A stretch of 64,000 nt of DNA from Linnemannia schmuckeri (lineage: Eukaryota; Mortierellomycota; Mortierellomycetes; Mortierellales; Mortierellaceae): NCBI GenBank assembly GCA_029449235.1, contig JANATG010000012.1, forward strand, positions 620,001 through 684,000. The letters run 5' to 3'. The position numbers were made by a program, and so were the translations under genes. Of this stretch, positions 22,039 to 35,300 are shown in pieces; the first letter of the stretch is position 1, and each line of letters starts with the position of its first letter. Below the pieces are notes generated by a model. That model was not told the DNA's origin. It saw only the letters and a list, made by a program, of their open reading frames with translations, and ran no database searches.

Positions 22039-24586
22039 ATGCCAACAGGAAAGACATTCTTGCTGGTAATTTGCCTTGCAACTGCTGCATCACCGCACAG
22101 TTCAACAACAACTGCATCTCCTTTGGCTTCACCCCTCTACTCACTCAACGTCAATAGCAGCGGCGCAAATGTGACAGGACTCGTTAATAATGCCCCCGCA
22201 GCCAAGGATATCTCGGGAATTCACCTTTTACTCGATAACGACGTCGACTCCCAGACCCCAAAGAACCCTATCATTCTACTCTCAAAACCAAGAACCTACA
22301 GGGATAGTCAGTCAACCTGTACCTTGCTGGGTGAAAGTACGGATGGCAACGCAGTTCGATTACAACTTGATCGTTTTCATTTGATTTACGCAGGACAGTG
22401 ATCCACTCACACAAGCTTTTGCTGTTTTTTCAACTATTGCAGATCTCGCCTCAAGTAGTACTCCCGGTCTACAACATTTGCTTGACACGACTCCAGTGGC
22501 TGTGAGTGAGGTCAAGGCTGCCAACCGCTACTGGATCAGCAACGGCAGTGAAAGCAACTCGAAGTGCACCGTATTTGACCGCAAGTCTGATCGCACTCTC
22601 CAGCTCTCCTGCTCGGTCAAGTTGCCTGTCCTCTGCACCAACTCTCTTGCTCGCACTCGAGTCGGGATCAAAAACGACAAATCCAAACAGATCAAGGTCA
22701 GGACACCTAAAGCAGGAACTTGGCAGGGATACCGTGATCAGAACCAGTTCCGCTTCCTTGGCATCCCCTATGCGGAACCACCCGTCGGTAAGCTTCGATT
22801 CTGGAAACCCATACGTCTCAGCCCACGCAAGTACGGTGGCAACAATAAAGTCAATGACGCGACAAAGTACGGATTCGCCTGCACACAACTGGTGCCACTC
22901 GAATTCAACTTGACCAGTGAGCAATGGGACTTTTTCCTCGGTGCCAAACAGTCAGAGGATTGTCTTCACTTGAACGTTTTCACGCCGTCGCTGAAAGAGG
23001 GTCGATCCAAGGGGTTGCCTGTGATGGTTTATGTTCATGGTGGTGGCTATACTGCGTTTGCATCCTCGACGCCCATCTACGAGCCGGGAAACTTGGTCTC
23101 TCGAGGAGGAGTTGTTATCGTTACCCTCAGTAAGTTGGTTTCAGGCTCTTCATCTAATCTGTCGTTATCACTATGTATATTTTCTGCAAGCGATTTTGAC
23201 CGAGTTGTGTACTTCTCTTTCCCTGCGTAGACTATCGCATGAGCGTCTTTGGTCTCTTTGAGAACACGCCTACCATCCCACGCTCCAAGGCCCCGGGAAA
23301 CTTGGCTACCAGAGATCAGATCGCCGCATTGCTATGGGTACGCGAGAACATCGTTGCATTTGGCGGCGACCCTGACCAAGTCACCATCTTTGGACAGAGT
23401 GCAGGTGGATGGTCAATACGAGGCCTGCTCTCGGCGCCTTCTGCTTTTGGTCTTTACAGGAACGTCATCTCTCAATCAGACCCGGTTGGCATGTAAGTCT
23501 TGTTTTATGGAGTGAGAATAACATGTTAAAATGGATTCTATTTTATATTTTTGAATGACAATTAACATAGCATGTCCTGATAACGAGTTTAGCCCTCTTT
23601 CGAACCCCAACTTTGCAGGTGCGATTACAGACCTGATGATGCAGAGCCTCGAATGCAAGTCGTCAGATCTGGCCTGCGCGCAGAACAAAACGACGGACGA
23701 AATCACTGCAGCGCAGAACAAGGCTTTGGATGTGTTCCTTCGCCAGCCCGAGAACAACTGGGTCCAACCTTCCGCCATTTTTCGACCCAGTGTCGACAAG
23801 TCTCTCATCCATGCCGATTTTGCCGAGCTGGTCCAGTCAGGAAAATACAACAAAAAAGCTAATATCATGTGGGGCTCTACCCGGGACGAGGCAGGCGCCT
23901 ATGTACCACTTTTCCTTCCCAATTTAATCCCTTTGGCGGATGAGGATGTGGAGCTGGCGAAACGAATACCGAATAACAGAACGCTCGGACTTACCCGCTC
24001 GCCCTACTACAAGACCAATGCATCCGACCCCGATACCGTGCGTGCTAAGTTTGGTTCTGCTAATACGGACTATTACTGGACGTGTCCCATTCAAGTCATG
24101 AGTCGAGGCATTGCTGTGCAAAAGTCGAATGTCTACACGTACGTCATGGATCATGGGCGAAGTAGCAATGGGGTACTTGTGAGGGGGCCGGTTGGGTGCT
24201 GTACGCAGCGTGTTTGTCACGGTGACGACAATATCCCAACGTTCGGGTCCGGTGATGCTCTCCCCGGAGTCGAGCAGACAGGTGACGATGCTCGGTTCTC
24301 GCGTCAGGTGATTGACCGCTTCACTATCTTTGCCAAGACAGGAAATCCGAACCCGGGTAACAAGAAGGTCAGCAACAACCTTGGCGCTGCCTCCCAGAAC
24401 CCAGACGTCATGAATGTCCATTGGCCCAAATACGACAAGTCGAATCCTGTCTTTTTGTTCAATGTACCTAATAGCATTGTTGTTCGTAATGCGGATGTTG
24501 CTAAGTGTGAGTGGACAGCAAAAAACATTAAGTTTGATTATCAGCTTCATGGACCAACTCGCAAGTTTGTTCCCATCTTCCCATGA
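22039..24586 (+). CDS. Secreted carboxylesterase with N-terminal lectin-like domain, copy 4
   Basis: Four exons: 22039-22336, 22443-23129, 23231-23492 and 23593-24586, giving 746 residues. The start at 22039 gives a clean signal peptide (MPTGKTFLLVICLATAAS); a longer in-frame Met at 21943 would bury it. The N-terminal domain has GIHLLLDNDVDSQTPK, a Cys before LLGE and the C-x14-C-x7-C ending. The nucleophile Ser385 sits in GQSAG rather than the usual GESAG; Glu515 and His625 complete the likely triad. The splice pattern matches copies 3 and 5, with a third exon of exactly 262 bases in all three. The closest relative in the window is copy 5 (shared RSKAPGNLA and SAPSAFGLY). It ends in FVPIFP. 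Confidence 0.92.
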
Positions 24587-25225
24587 GCCCTTCTTTTGGT
24601 ACTCTTTTTTTTTTGATCAGATAGAGTATATTTGTAACAAAACTATCCTGAGTTCAATGCCAATCAAAGAGGGGTGAATTAAATGAAAGGAAATAACACG
24701 CACTTTGGCCATTGCTTTTTTTTTTTCTGTTCGCATGTTTGCAGCGCATGGTTAGTACTTTGTACCTCTTTCGACAGAAATTTTGGAGAACTCGAAATTT
24801 TGTGGTTTGGTGGCGCTAGTGTTCCTGGACTGATCAAGGTTTCATCTTTTTTTTTCTACGTTGTTGGTCTTGCAGTGGCTGGTTGCACCTAAACTGATGG
24901 TTCAACAAAACGTATCAGCGCATTTGACATGTCAACGCGACAGACCTCGTTGGACGCTGTGTCTATTTCGTTAAGATTTCAGCCACCCAAGAGTCCAGAC
25001 CATGCCCTTCCTTCCGTCGACTGGCTGTGCTGTGGGCTCCTCCTACTCGCTCCCTTCATCGCCAGTCACACAGGCAGCAGGCCCCTTTTATTTTTAAAGT
25101 GAGAATGCTTCTACCATCAAACCTTACAAAACTACCATTCCCATTCGCGCATTCGCAAACTGCATTCTTGAACACATAACACCCTTCCTTCTCTACACAT
25201 CGCCAATAGCACAAAACAGGCTTAC
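24587..25225. other. Intergenic, promoter of MFS transporter gene
   Basis: 639 bases between two plus-strand genes, with T runs near 24607-24618 and 24718-24727. No gene or clear motif is seen. The 3' half presumably holds the transporter promoter. Confidence 0.45.
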
Positions 25226-27805
25226 ATGGCTGGAGACCTCGACCAGGACGACAGTCCGCATGGTCAAGCCCTTTCATCATCCTCTTCATCATCGCCACAC
25301 TCTTCCTCTTCCAATACACCTTACAACAACAAGGACACCTCACCCGACCAAGAGGCCGTAGTTATTGCTCGTCATACTTCAAGAGAGCGAGTCTCCTTTG
25401 GTATCGATACAGATGCAGGAGGCTTATCCTCAGAAGAACCGCGACCAAAAGAGAGCCGTATTCGATGGGCGATGCTTGGAGCCGCCTGCCTAGTCCTCTT
25501 TGGCAACTACTACGCATTCGACAATCCAGCAGCACTCAACCAACCTCTCCAGGAATACATGGGCATGTCCGACGACACCTACGCCTATTTCCTCAATATC
25601 CTCTACACTTCATACTCGCTGCCCAACATTGTCCTGCCTTGGCTAGGAGGATACGCATCGGATGTTTTTGGTCATCGTCGGCTACTCATCCTCCTCTCGG
25701 CAATTGTTGCGTTCGGACATTTTGTCGTCTGTCTGGGAGTTGAGCGCAAGAGTGTTCCTGCGATGGTGCTTGGACGTGTTCTTTTTGGCGCTGGTGAGAG
25801 TTTGGCGGTCGCCCAATCGGCCATCACGGTCAAGTACTTTCAAGGCAAGGAACTGGCCATGGCCCTGGGAGTCAACCTATGGTAAAAAAACCACGGCGAT
25901 TTTATTTCCTTTGCTCCTTCATCCCAGTTGGTTCACATCATGATCTCTTGTAACTGCGAATGAGGATCATACACCTCCTTCGTTGATTAAGGCCTAATCA
26001 AATGCTCTGGTGTTCTTGTAGCATCCCTTTGATCCGCTCTTTAGAAAGTATGCGTCAGTAAAAATACTAGAACATTTTACTCCCCTTAGACCATTACTGA
26101 CATTCCCCCTCTCGCATCCCGTTCACTCTTTCCTTATCCCCTAAAATGTCGTTCCTTTTTATAGCATCGCTCGTCTCGGGAGTGTGTTGAATGACATCCT
26201 GACTCCCTATATTTGGTCTCGATCGAATGTCCCCTCCGCTTTTTGGGGAGGCTTTGTATCATGCATCATCTCCTTCATGACCGCATGTCTCCTGGCGTGG
26301 TTGGACCGACGATACGAGTCTGTAATCTTATCAGGATTCTCTCGAGTGCCAACACACCCGACCGATGGTCGCTTCTCACTCGAGGCTTTGGACACAGGAG
26401 CAGGATCAATAAATGTACAACGATATGATCCCCCAACGGCGGCTGCAATCAAGTCAGGGAGACCTACCTCTACAGAGGTTATTGGAATGGAGTCACTAGA
26501 AAGCAGACGACCCCTGGGCGTTGACAGTTTGGAGGAGGGTGGTTTTACTTCATCAGATGACAGCGAGGATAGTTCTCGAGAGAGCGTGGACCACAGGAAC
26601 AGCCAGGATCCAATGGTACGCGAAAGAGTGCCCTCGAGGAGCTCTATTCGTAGCAGGCAGAGGACAGGCGGTAACGGCAACGGATCGTCATCAGCCACGG
26701 CACACTGTCTACGCATTTTGAAACCTGTGTACGATTATTCTCAATCGTCCTGGGTTTTCTTCCTTATGACGCTAGTGATGGTCGGCGTCCAAGTGCCGTT
26801 CAACAGTATTCATGCAGGATTTCTTCAGATGAGATGGTATCATAACGATCCTCAGAAAGGTAAACTTCTATCCGCGCTATCTCTTTGAAATTATCTTTTT
26901 TTTTTGACTTTTGAATTTGCTCCGCACCTTCCGCATTTGGACAAATGAAACTTAGCGACCTTTTTTTTTAATCTCGTTTTCATCGTCACCATCTACACCC
27001 GTCATCAACGATGACCTTGGTATCTGTGTATGTTTTGTATGTTTGGCGTGGGTGCACGGCCTTTTATTTTGTTTCGGTTCCCTCCCTCCTGTGATTAGCT
27101 GCGCAAATCATGACGGTTCCCGACCTGTTATCGGCGATCCTCGTTCTCCCCGTCGGATACTTTGTGGATCACTATGGCCAAAAGTCATGGCTTTTTATGC
27201 TGTGTGGACTGATTATTGGATCGTCTCATTTTGTTCTGGGTATCATCCCTGTTCCAAGCCCCGTCCCTGCCTTAGTGGCACTGGGTATTGCCACAGCTAT
27301 CGGCGCCATCTTCACTAGCGCTATCCCGGCCTTGGTCAAGCCATATCAAATCGCCACCGCATAGTAAGTGAGACCCTGGGGCTCTTTTTTAATCTCTTAG
27401 ACGACGACCCATTGTTTTACATTGGGTCAATTTAACTTGAATAGTTCCAGCAAATCAAAGCCTAAGGTATGCACATGAGGGGGAAGTGGTGGCGGTGAAG
27501 TGACTGAGGTGCAACGGTCAACTAACAATGGTGCCTTTTTTATGTGTGTGTGTGTTTTCATTACCACCAAAAATAGTGGCATTTCCACCTCGGCCATGAA
27601 CCTTGCCTTCACAGTGTTCCCACTGATAGTCGCCCGATTGATGACGGTAGACCCGAGTGTTTACACCTACGTCGAGGTGTTTTTTTCGTGTTGTGGGTTC
27701 ATTGGGTTCCTTCTTGCTGTTCGGTTGCGGTATCTTGATGTCCATGGCGTCTTGGATCGCAAGGAGATCGCTCGCAAACCGCGTCGTGATCGAGTCGAGT
27801 CTTAG
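25226..27805 (+). CDS. Major facilitator superfamily transporter, MFSD1-like
   Basis: Multi-pass membrane transporter. Four exons, 25226-25881, 26165-26859, 27099-27363 and 27577-27805, give 614 residues. A Ser-rich cytoplasmic N-terminus of about 78 residues precedes the first membrane span (WAMLGAACLVLFGNYYAFDNP). Segments such as LPNIVLPWLGGYASDVFGHRR and RVLFGAGESLAVAQSAI fit MFS loops and spans 2-5. GVNLCIARLGSVLND, formed by the first splice, resembles the MFSD1 branch, whose animal member exports dipeptides from lysosomes. The second half has DLLSAILVLPVGYFVDHYGQK. Between the halves is a hydrophilic Ser/Arg/Asp-rich insert of roughly 110 residues (about 325-440), unusual in length. 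The substrate is not determined by sequence. Confidence 0.82.
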
Positions 27806-30800
27806 AATCAGGACCGTGAGACATAAATATCAGGATCGCATTTTTTTTTTGTTTAAGATCCATTGTCAGCGATCAAAACCTTGGTTACTCTAAGACATAC
27901 ATGCACTGCGACATGGTCTTCTCCCTGTATCAGCACCATCTATCATTCACCACCATCCCATTACCGTCCCCCCTCTGCCTCGTGCATTGTGCATCATAGA
28001 CCATAATAGAGTACGATCGCCCTGAGTTAGTTATTTTGTGCTATATATTGGAGACATGAAATTTTTGAAGCAAAATCGCCATGATGATGGTATTTGTGGA
28101 TTTTTTTGTTGCATATAGCCCCTTCTGCCTGTGAGGTCATAGGATAGTGTCGTTTTTTTTATGTCGGCGATGAAAAATAATCCAGGTCTAAGGAATATTC
28201 TTTTGGGAATATTGGTCCTTAAAAAGTATGGAGTAGAAACCATACGTACACCCACTGCACTATCCTACAATATCTCATACACAGAGTAAGCCCCTTGCCA
28301 GGCGCCGGCGTAATTCGACACTGGGTGTTGGATTTTAAGGGGTGGGGAATATTTCAGCCTTCCGCCACAATCTTCCTCCCTTGCTTTGTTGATCATGAAG
28401 AACTCTAAGCGCTGGGTCCTTGTCTCTGCTAGTCGATATGTCTGCCTTAAACAGAAATAAAGGGGTCTCTTGTCTGTGAGACAAAAATGTTGATGGTGGT
28501 GGCCCCTGTCCTGCTTTACCAGTCCTGACGTCAAGACACAGCACAAAAAAATTGAAGTGCCTTGAAAACAGGATTGTAGATTCCTTGATCTGCGTGCGCG
28601 ATGTGATGTGTGTGTGTGTGAGCATGTTGTTTATCCGAAATATGGGTGAGTGTTTGTATCTGTAAGAGTTTATAAGAGATGGTGGGACAGATGTTACAGG
28701 GTACAGGGGAGAGAGTAGGTGTAGAAAGATACATATATGGAAAAGGATAGGTATGATGCGTGGAAAAATAGAGGACAGGTATCGTTATCCTCCGCGGACA
28801 ACGATGTGTCCCAGAAAGGCAACGAACAAAGAAGCAAAAAAAAAAAAAAAAAAAAAAGCAGAGCACCAACAAGCCAATGCAGGCAAGTGAAGTGGACAGT
28901 TGGATACCGCTCCCTTGGAGTTGATGGAAGATGGAAGAAGAACAACTTTCTACTCCGACTTTCATTTTGTTTCCCTTTTTTTAGAGCATGCAAGATGATC
29001 ACTGATGGGAGAGAGAGGGGTGTGCACGTTTTCTTTTGGATCATCATCATCATGTCCCATTCCTTGTCCTATCCTATCTGTCGGAAGCACAAATGAAACG
29101 GGCATGCATGAACAATGGAAGGAATACCTTTTTCATTTTATGACTTTTTTGTTGTTTTTTCAAGCTCCTCTTTCTTTCCTTTACCAAGGAAGTCGCAGCT
29201 TGAACCTTCTTTTCAAGTTCTGGACCTCTGCCATATGTAAAGTCTAATTATTCTTTCTATGTGTGTGTTTTGTTTGTTAAAATCAATTGGGCCTCCTATT
29301 CAATTGTAAGCCAACATTTATGAAGAGAGAGGAGAGGCGGTTGTTCTGTTCTTCTGTATTATTATTGGCTCATTGTGCAGCGAATAGGGTCACTGTGTTT
29401 TCTCTCCTCGTATATGCCATGTACCCCCAGCATCATAAGCAAGAAAAGAACATCAAGAACAACCAACAAAGAAGAAGAGAAGAGTAAGGATGATGTGGCT
29501 CACCCTCCCGTCTCCTCTTCGGAAGACCATCCTCATTATTACCCTCAACCTCATCATCACCATCATCACTACCATCATCATTGACTTCGTTCTTTCAAAG
29601 GGAGTTCCAAACAAAATTAATTGACTTGTAGACCTCCTCGAATCCTGGTTGGCTATCTTGTCTGGACTTTTGGACTCACTCCAATCGTTGATAGGTCCCT
29701 CATCCTAATCTCTCCTCTCTCTCCCTTCCCTTCAATTGCCTCTCCGTCAAGAGAGAACGGCGTCATCTCTGTCATCAGTCATCAGCCTCTTCAGCCTGCT
29801 ATTGGACACCCCCACCCTCCCTTTCGTCATACATGTCAACTCCTTCATCTCGTCCCTGGCCTAATGGCGGTGTTCCTGAGAAATATACTTGTGAAAGCGT
29901 ATCCGTACGCATGAAAGAAGAAGCAAACGATGAGATAGGCAGAAGGGGAGGTGAAGTTGAGCGCACCGGGCAATGACTCTGAAACCGTTATGAGGAACCA
30001 ATACGGTTAAAAGTCATGAAGAGGGGAGCTATTTGCGCTTCTAGATTCCGTCCACGGACCTCTCACTTTCAATTACAGGCCAACGACACGCGACAGGGGG
30101 TAGAAGACAATGTGAGTAATGGGAATATTGGAAATGTAGACATCCAAGAACCAGAGTAGAAGGGATAATCCGATCCCCGAAAATATGGTTGAACTACGAG
30201 ATGCGAGGCACTGCTACGCTTATTTTGAGCTCTGTTTTTTTCGGTTGTACCAAGTAGGAGAGGAAGTGGGTGCGCACGTTTTTTTCTTTTGACGATGGAA
30301 GGAAGTAATGGAAAGGTGTTTAGCCGATGCATGGTGAGGATGCGAGTGAGGAAAAGAACAAAAAACAAACAATTCTCCTCGGAGGAAATGGAGAGATGGT
30401 TAAGTCTTCCACGCTAGCCGTTTTCATCTTTTCATTTCTCTCTCTCTCTCTCTCATCTCGCTCATCGCTCAGCTCTACTTCCCGTGCATGCAAACCCCTC
30501 CTGAAGAGAAAAACGTGGACTGGTCCAAGTGTTTTGTTTTCCTCTGTCACTTTTCAATTGATCCCTTCCTTGCAATTGCTCTTCACCAATTGGGCCAGAC
30601 CATTTCTGTTTGTTTTGTTTGTCGGGCCGGGAATCTAAAAAATCAACAAACATGCAGAATGAGGTATCTCTCTCTTTTCGTCCTTCCCGTCAAAAAAAAA
30701 AAAAAAAAAAAAAAAAAGAGAGTAGGGAGGGCTCTCCAAAGAAAAAAATTTTCAGCTTCTCCCTATTCAGTTCAATTGTTACTTTTTTGAATTCTCCGCT

Positions 30801-32164
30801 CGGCGCACTGTTCTCAATTTTCTTCCCGCTGGCTATTTTGGCCATTTGGCCGTATTTTTCATTTTATGCTTTCTGGTCCTCTTCTCTTGTGTGACAATCA
30901 AAAGGGCATACATACAGAAAGGGAGAGTGAGGGGGAGAGCGGAGATAGAGATATGTCTGGACTCTTGGACCTCAGAAAAATCAAAGCGAAAGGATGGGGA
31001 TTTTGAAAAAAAAAGGGCGAAAAGAGAAAAGCGATCCATTCAAAATAGACAATGAGAAAAAGTGATGCCTCTTTTGTCAAGGTCCTTATACTAGAGAAAG
31101 ACTATAGCAAGGGATACATTTAGACATTTCATGATAAAAAGTCTACAGAATCTTCCAGGCGTATTATGCGGAGGATCATTTTTCACGGAGATTACTGCTG
31201 TCAGTCATCATATGTAAGAGCAGAAAGAAAAAAAACCTGTGCAAGGAAAGACGGAGATTGAGAAAGCAGCAGAGGATTATCGATGCCATCATAAGGAAGT
31301 AAAACGAAAAGAGTTGAGAGAACGAGTGAGTAGTGAAAATGGTCAGTGAAATTAATAACACGGCAGAGAAATGGGAAGAGAGGAAAGATGAGAGTCGAAT
31401 GTATGAGGAGGTGATCGTCAGAAATGAAGAGAGGGGAAAGGTCAAGGTGAAAGCTCCGCTTCCTTAGAACTTTTCTTGTTGCTGTGGCATGAGGTTCTAT
31501 AGCTAAGCAAGCATGGTTGATGATGAGTGAAGAATGAAGAGGAGATGAAAAGCGGAAAGAGTAAGAAGAAAAAAGAAATCAAAACTTGGGGTGCCAAGAG
31601 GCTTTATATACGTTTTCGCTGTAGGTAGGTAGGGGGATGATGGTGGTGATGACGATGGCAACATCGATGATTGAGAGAGGAAAAAGGAAAAGAAGGGGGA
31701 GGGAGAAGTGAGTCCAACCCAATGCCCTCGATCACTTACAGGGTCATCACTGATATGTTTCTGTATACCTCCTCGTCCCCTATATTCCCTTGTGTCTTTA
31801 TGTTCCCCCTCAGTCCGTTATCTCAAGAATACTGATCGAACATAGTCGTTGTTCATTCCAAGCCCCTTTGCGGAGAAGAAGTAGATTACCGATCTTACTT
31901 GAATTGGACTTGAGAATGAGCAGGTGGACAGCGCCTCGCTTCGATCGAGTATGTGTATGTCTATGTGCTCTCGTCCCTCCTTCCCCTCGCGTGAGTGGCG
32001 AGTGCGTATGTTATTGTTGTGTGGCGTATCACCTACTGACTCTGTCAGTGTGTCCTGAGCGTGAAACATATCGGCAACCTTAATCCAATCAAGCGCTTAT
32101 AACAATGATCGACGCCCCTCGGATCAATAACAGTCAAGTGTCAAATGTCTAGCCTTCTTTCCTG

Positions 32165-32220
32165 TTTCCTGTTCATTTCTGTCCTTGTTTCCTGTTCATC
32201 TCTGTCCTTGTTTCCTGTTT
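32165..32220. repeat. 23-bp tandem repeat, about 2.4 copies
   Basis: Two consecutive units at 32165-32187 and 32188-32210 differ by one base (TTTCCTGTTCAT then TTCTGTCCTTG or CTCTGTCCTTG). A partial third unit follows at 32211. Confidence 0.8.
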
Positions 32221-32303
32221 GCTTTTTTTGTGATCCTCCTCTGCTTCCTCCTGTAGATCCTGGTTCTTGATCTTTTTGTCCGTTTGGTTTATCATGATTC
32301 GTT

Positions 32304-32339
32304 CCTGTGCCTGTGTCTGTGCCTGTGTCTGTGCCTGTT
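32304..32339. repeat. 12-bp tandem repeat (CCTGTGTCTGTG)
   Basis: Units at 32310-32321 and 32322-32333, with partial units on both sides. It lies 84 bases after the 23-bp repeat and shares its TG/TC-rich composition. Confidence 0.75.
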
Positions 32340-35300
32340 GGAAAGGATTGAAACCTAGCCTGCCTCTGTTTTTAGACATGCAACTACAGTTCTCACGCAC
32401 TCACTCACTCACTCACATTCCTCATCCCTGAAGACCAATTGGACTAAAAAATCCACGGAGGCGCCTTCGTCTTTCTAACACACGGCGAACAAAAAGTTAA
32501 AAAAAGAGCAAGTACAAGACGTAATTAGAATGGATGAATGCAAGGGGGCACTGGTCATTGGCCCACGGATAGGTCTTGGTGTGTCCGCCTGCCTGTCTCT
32601 CTGCATTGTCGTTTCCTGAACGGCTCTCGATTTAGACATTTCATTCGCACATCCATACTAGGTCAGGGCAACCGTCTCCGTGTTTTCTTATTTTCTTCTT
32701 TCTTCAGCCTTTTCCCTTGCATCCTGTTGAATGCACTTCCAGTATGAGCAAATTCCTCACTAGGAGTCGTATTCTCACAAGTAATGCTGTAGCTGACTCT
32801 CCTCCTTGCAAATTATATTTTGTATCACTTTGCTTCGCTTTTGATCCTTGACCAAATAGCGAACGGTTCTCCATCCTTATTGTTAACGATCGCTCCATGT
32901 TTCATCAGCTAAGGGTCCTTGTTGTTTCCTTTTCGGAATGCTCACATGCGTCCAAGAGTATATATCGCCTGCTTGCCTTTGCAAGACACTGCAATGCAAA
33001 ATGCAAAGTGTTATTGCGATATCGACTGACTAAACGACGCACTCCTGAGGAAAGGCTAAATTGACATCATTAAGCAGATTAAGAATGTATAAAGTGAGCA
33101 ATGACACATCGATCCAGGAGACATGACGCGATATGAAAAAGAAGTTACAGAGAGAAGAAGAAGAAAAGAGTTAGAATTAACGGCAGATGTTAGAGCCTCT
33201 GGCACAAGGACATGTTGTGAAGAGCAGGATAGAGAGATGGACCAGAAGAGTGAGTGTCCTCCTTGAGAAGTGTAGCGCCTACCTTCTTTCAAGCGCAGGG
33301 TATTGGTCTTCGTAGTTGATCGTAGAAGAAGGATATGTTTGACAAGGAAGATAGCAAGGGACCATCACGTCCTTTTATAATCAGAAAAAGTCCTTCAATA
33401 GCAAACACCTAGCAGCAACAACGCAAAGTTTACAATTGATTTCTTTTTTTCTCCGAGGAGTAAAAAAAAAGTGTGCTTTCGGATTACCAACGCAAAGATC
33501 GTGGAATGGACTATCTTTCTATGGTGGCAAATGAGTCAATGGTGGTGGTTGATGAGTGGTGTTGAAGAAAAAGGACATTGAAAAAAAAATAGGAAACGGC
33601 AAAGGGCGGCGGAGTCTTTTTCTTCCATGCATCGCATCGGTTGTGGCTGGAAAAGGAGATAAACAAAAGAAGGAATATAGTTAGAATGGATTGAATACAG
33701 TTTTTCAATTGTGTCCAGGCCGCCTTTGAGTCCAATGCTCCAAAGAAGGTTTTTTACCAGTCGAGAGACTAGAAAAGGAAGAGAGGATTGAGAGCAGCGT
33801 GGCCTTTTCGCCCGTTCGCCCTATTTTTAGTGCTCTCTTTGTTTGCTTTCTCCCATCTCTTTTGTGTTCCCTCTCTTCCCTCTTCCATCTTTGCTGCATG
33901 CTTGTGCTGGAAATGAAAAGAAGAGTGAGAGAGAAAGAGAGGAGAAAGAAAAAAAATGTTGCCCGTGCATACCGCGCCTAGACCCAAAATGGAAGTGATC
34001 AAAAAATACCAAGGGAGAGAGAGAGATGAGCAATCACAACACACACTCACACGCAGTTGGGCTCCTCAGAGAATAAACCGCTCTGCAAAAAAGTGACCGT
34101 TCCCTCACGCCCCTTCTCTACTTGTGTTACAGATGTTTGTTCGGTCCATTTTTTTTTTGTTTCTTTCTAGTAGCGATTGATCTGCGGAATGGAAATGGAC
34201 AATAACTCTGCGGTGGATTTACACTTTGTTAATCGGTTGATCAATTGACCCAAATGCTGGGATGGAAAGAAAAAAACATAGAAAGTGACGCTCGGGTTAC
34301 CCATGATCGGCTAGCTTGAGTCCACAGGTCCATGCTCCATCTTGGAGAAGTAAGGCGGTTGCCAAGTTTCTTTCGGGGACACTTGTAGACCACCAAGTTG
34401 CTCTCGTAACTTCTCTATCTCTATCTCTATCTCTCTCTCTTAATCGATCGACTCGTCACCTTGGACAAAGCAGAAGGACTAGACCTGGTCCACGACATAA
34501 TTCATCATTCAACGTACATCATTCCCTCTTTCCCACTCCTTCTCTTCACTCGACTCTCTCCCCTCTCTCATTTGCACGAGGAAGAAAAGACATAACTGTG
34601 CACGAAACATCAAACCAGGAGAAGGCCAGGGAAAGAAAAAAAAAGACAATGGGTCCAGCCTCATTCATCGTCGCATGAATCGGGTCTAGCATCCCCTTCT
34701 TTCCTCTGCCAGACTAATCGTCCTTGTATTTTCCCGCTCCTCTGTCTGTCGACGAACATCCCTTTTTCATCGTCTCTTCACATTCAAATGAAAATGACCG
34801 CAGCCCATCGTCGCCACTTTTCTTCCCGACTAGCTCTCTTAGCATCTCCCTCGCTTCCGTCTTAACGCCTTCGACCTCTGATTCGTCCGGTCGTCCAAAT
34901 AAACATTACGAGGGAAAGGACCGAAACTCCAAAAGTCTCAAATTATTAGGATTGGCTGGTCTTTCAAAGAAAGGTAAGCAAACAACGAGGAGGCAGTGTG
35001 AAAGTGGTGGCGGACTGTGGAAACCGGGAAGCTAGGGAAGGGAAGGAGGGAGGAGGATGGGAACCAATGCAATGACAGAGCCACAGAGAACTAATTCTAC
35101 GCGGTAAAATTGTCCTTCGCATGTCAACAATAGAAGACAAAGCAGACAATCGAGAGTGGGAGAGAAGGAAACGAACGGACACCCATGCAAACCCATGGAC
35201 AAACAGCAATCAACAAACAACAAATAAACAAAGGGAGGGGAACGAATAAAAAAGTTTCTTTTTCCGAGAGATCAAATGGGCCAACCACAGCAAGTATAGT

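Noticed and set aside
29375..29584. Small His-rich frame ending in a CAT/CAC repeat
   Set aside because: The histidine run is a microsatellite, and the upstream part lacks protein-like character or splice support.
32158..32345. CRISPR-like or regulatory repeat array
   Set aside because: The units are directly adjacent with no spacers. They are simple minisatellites.
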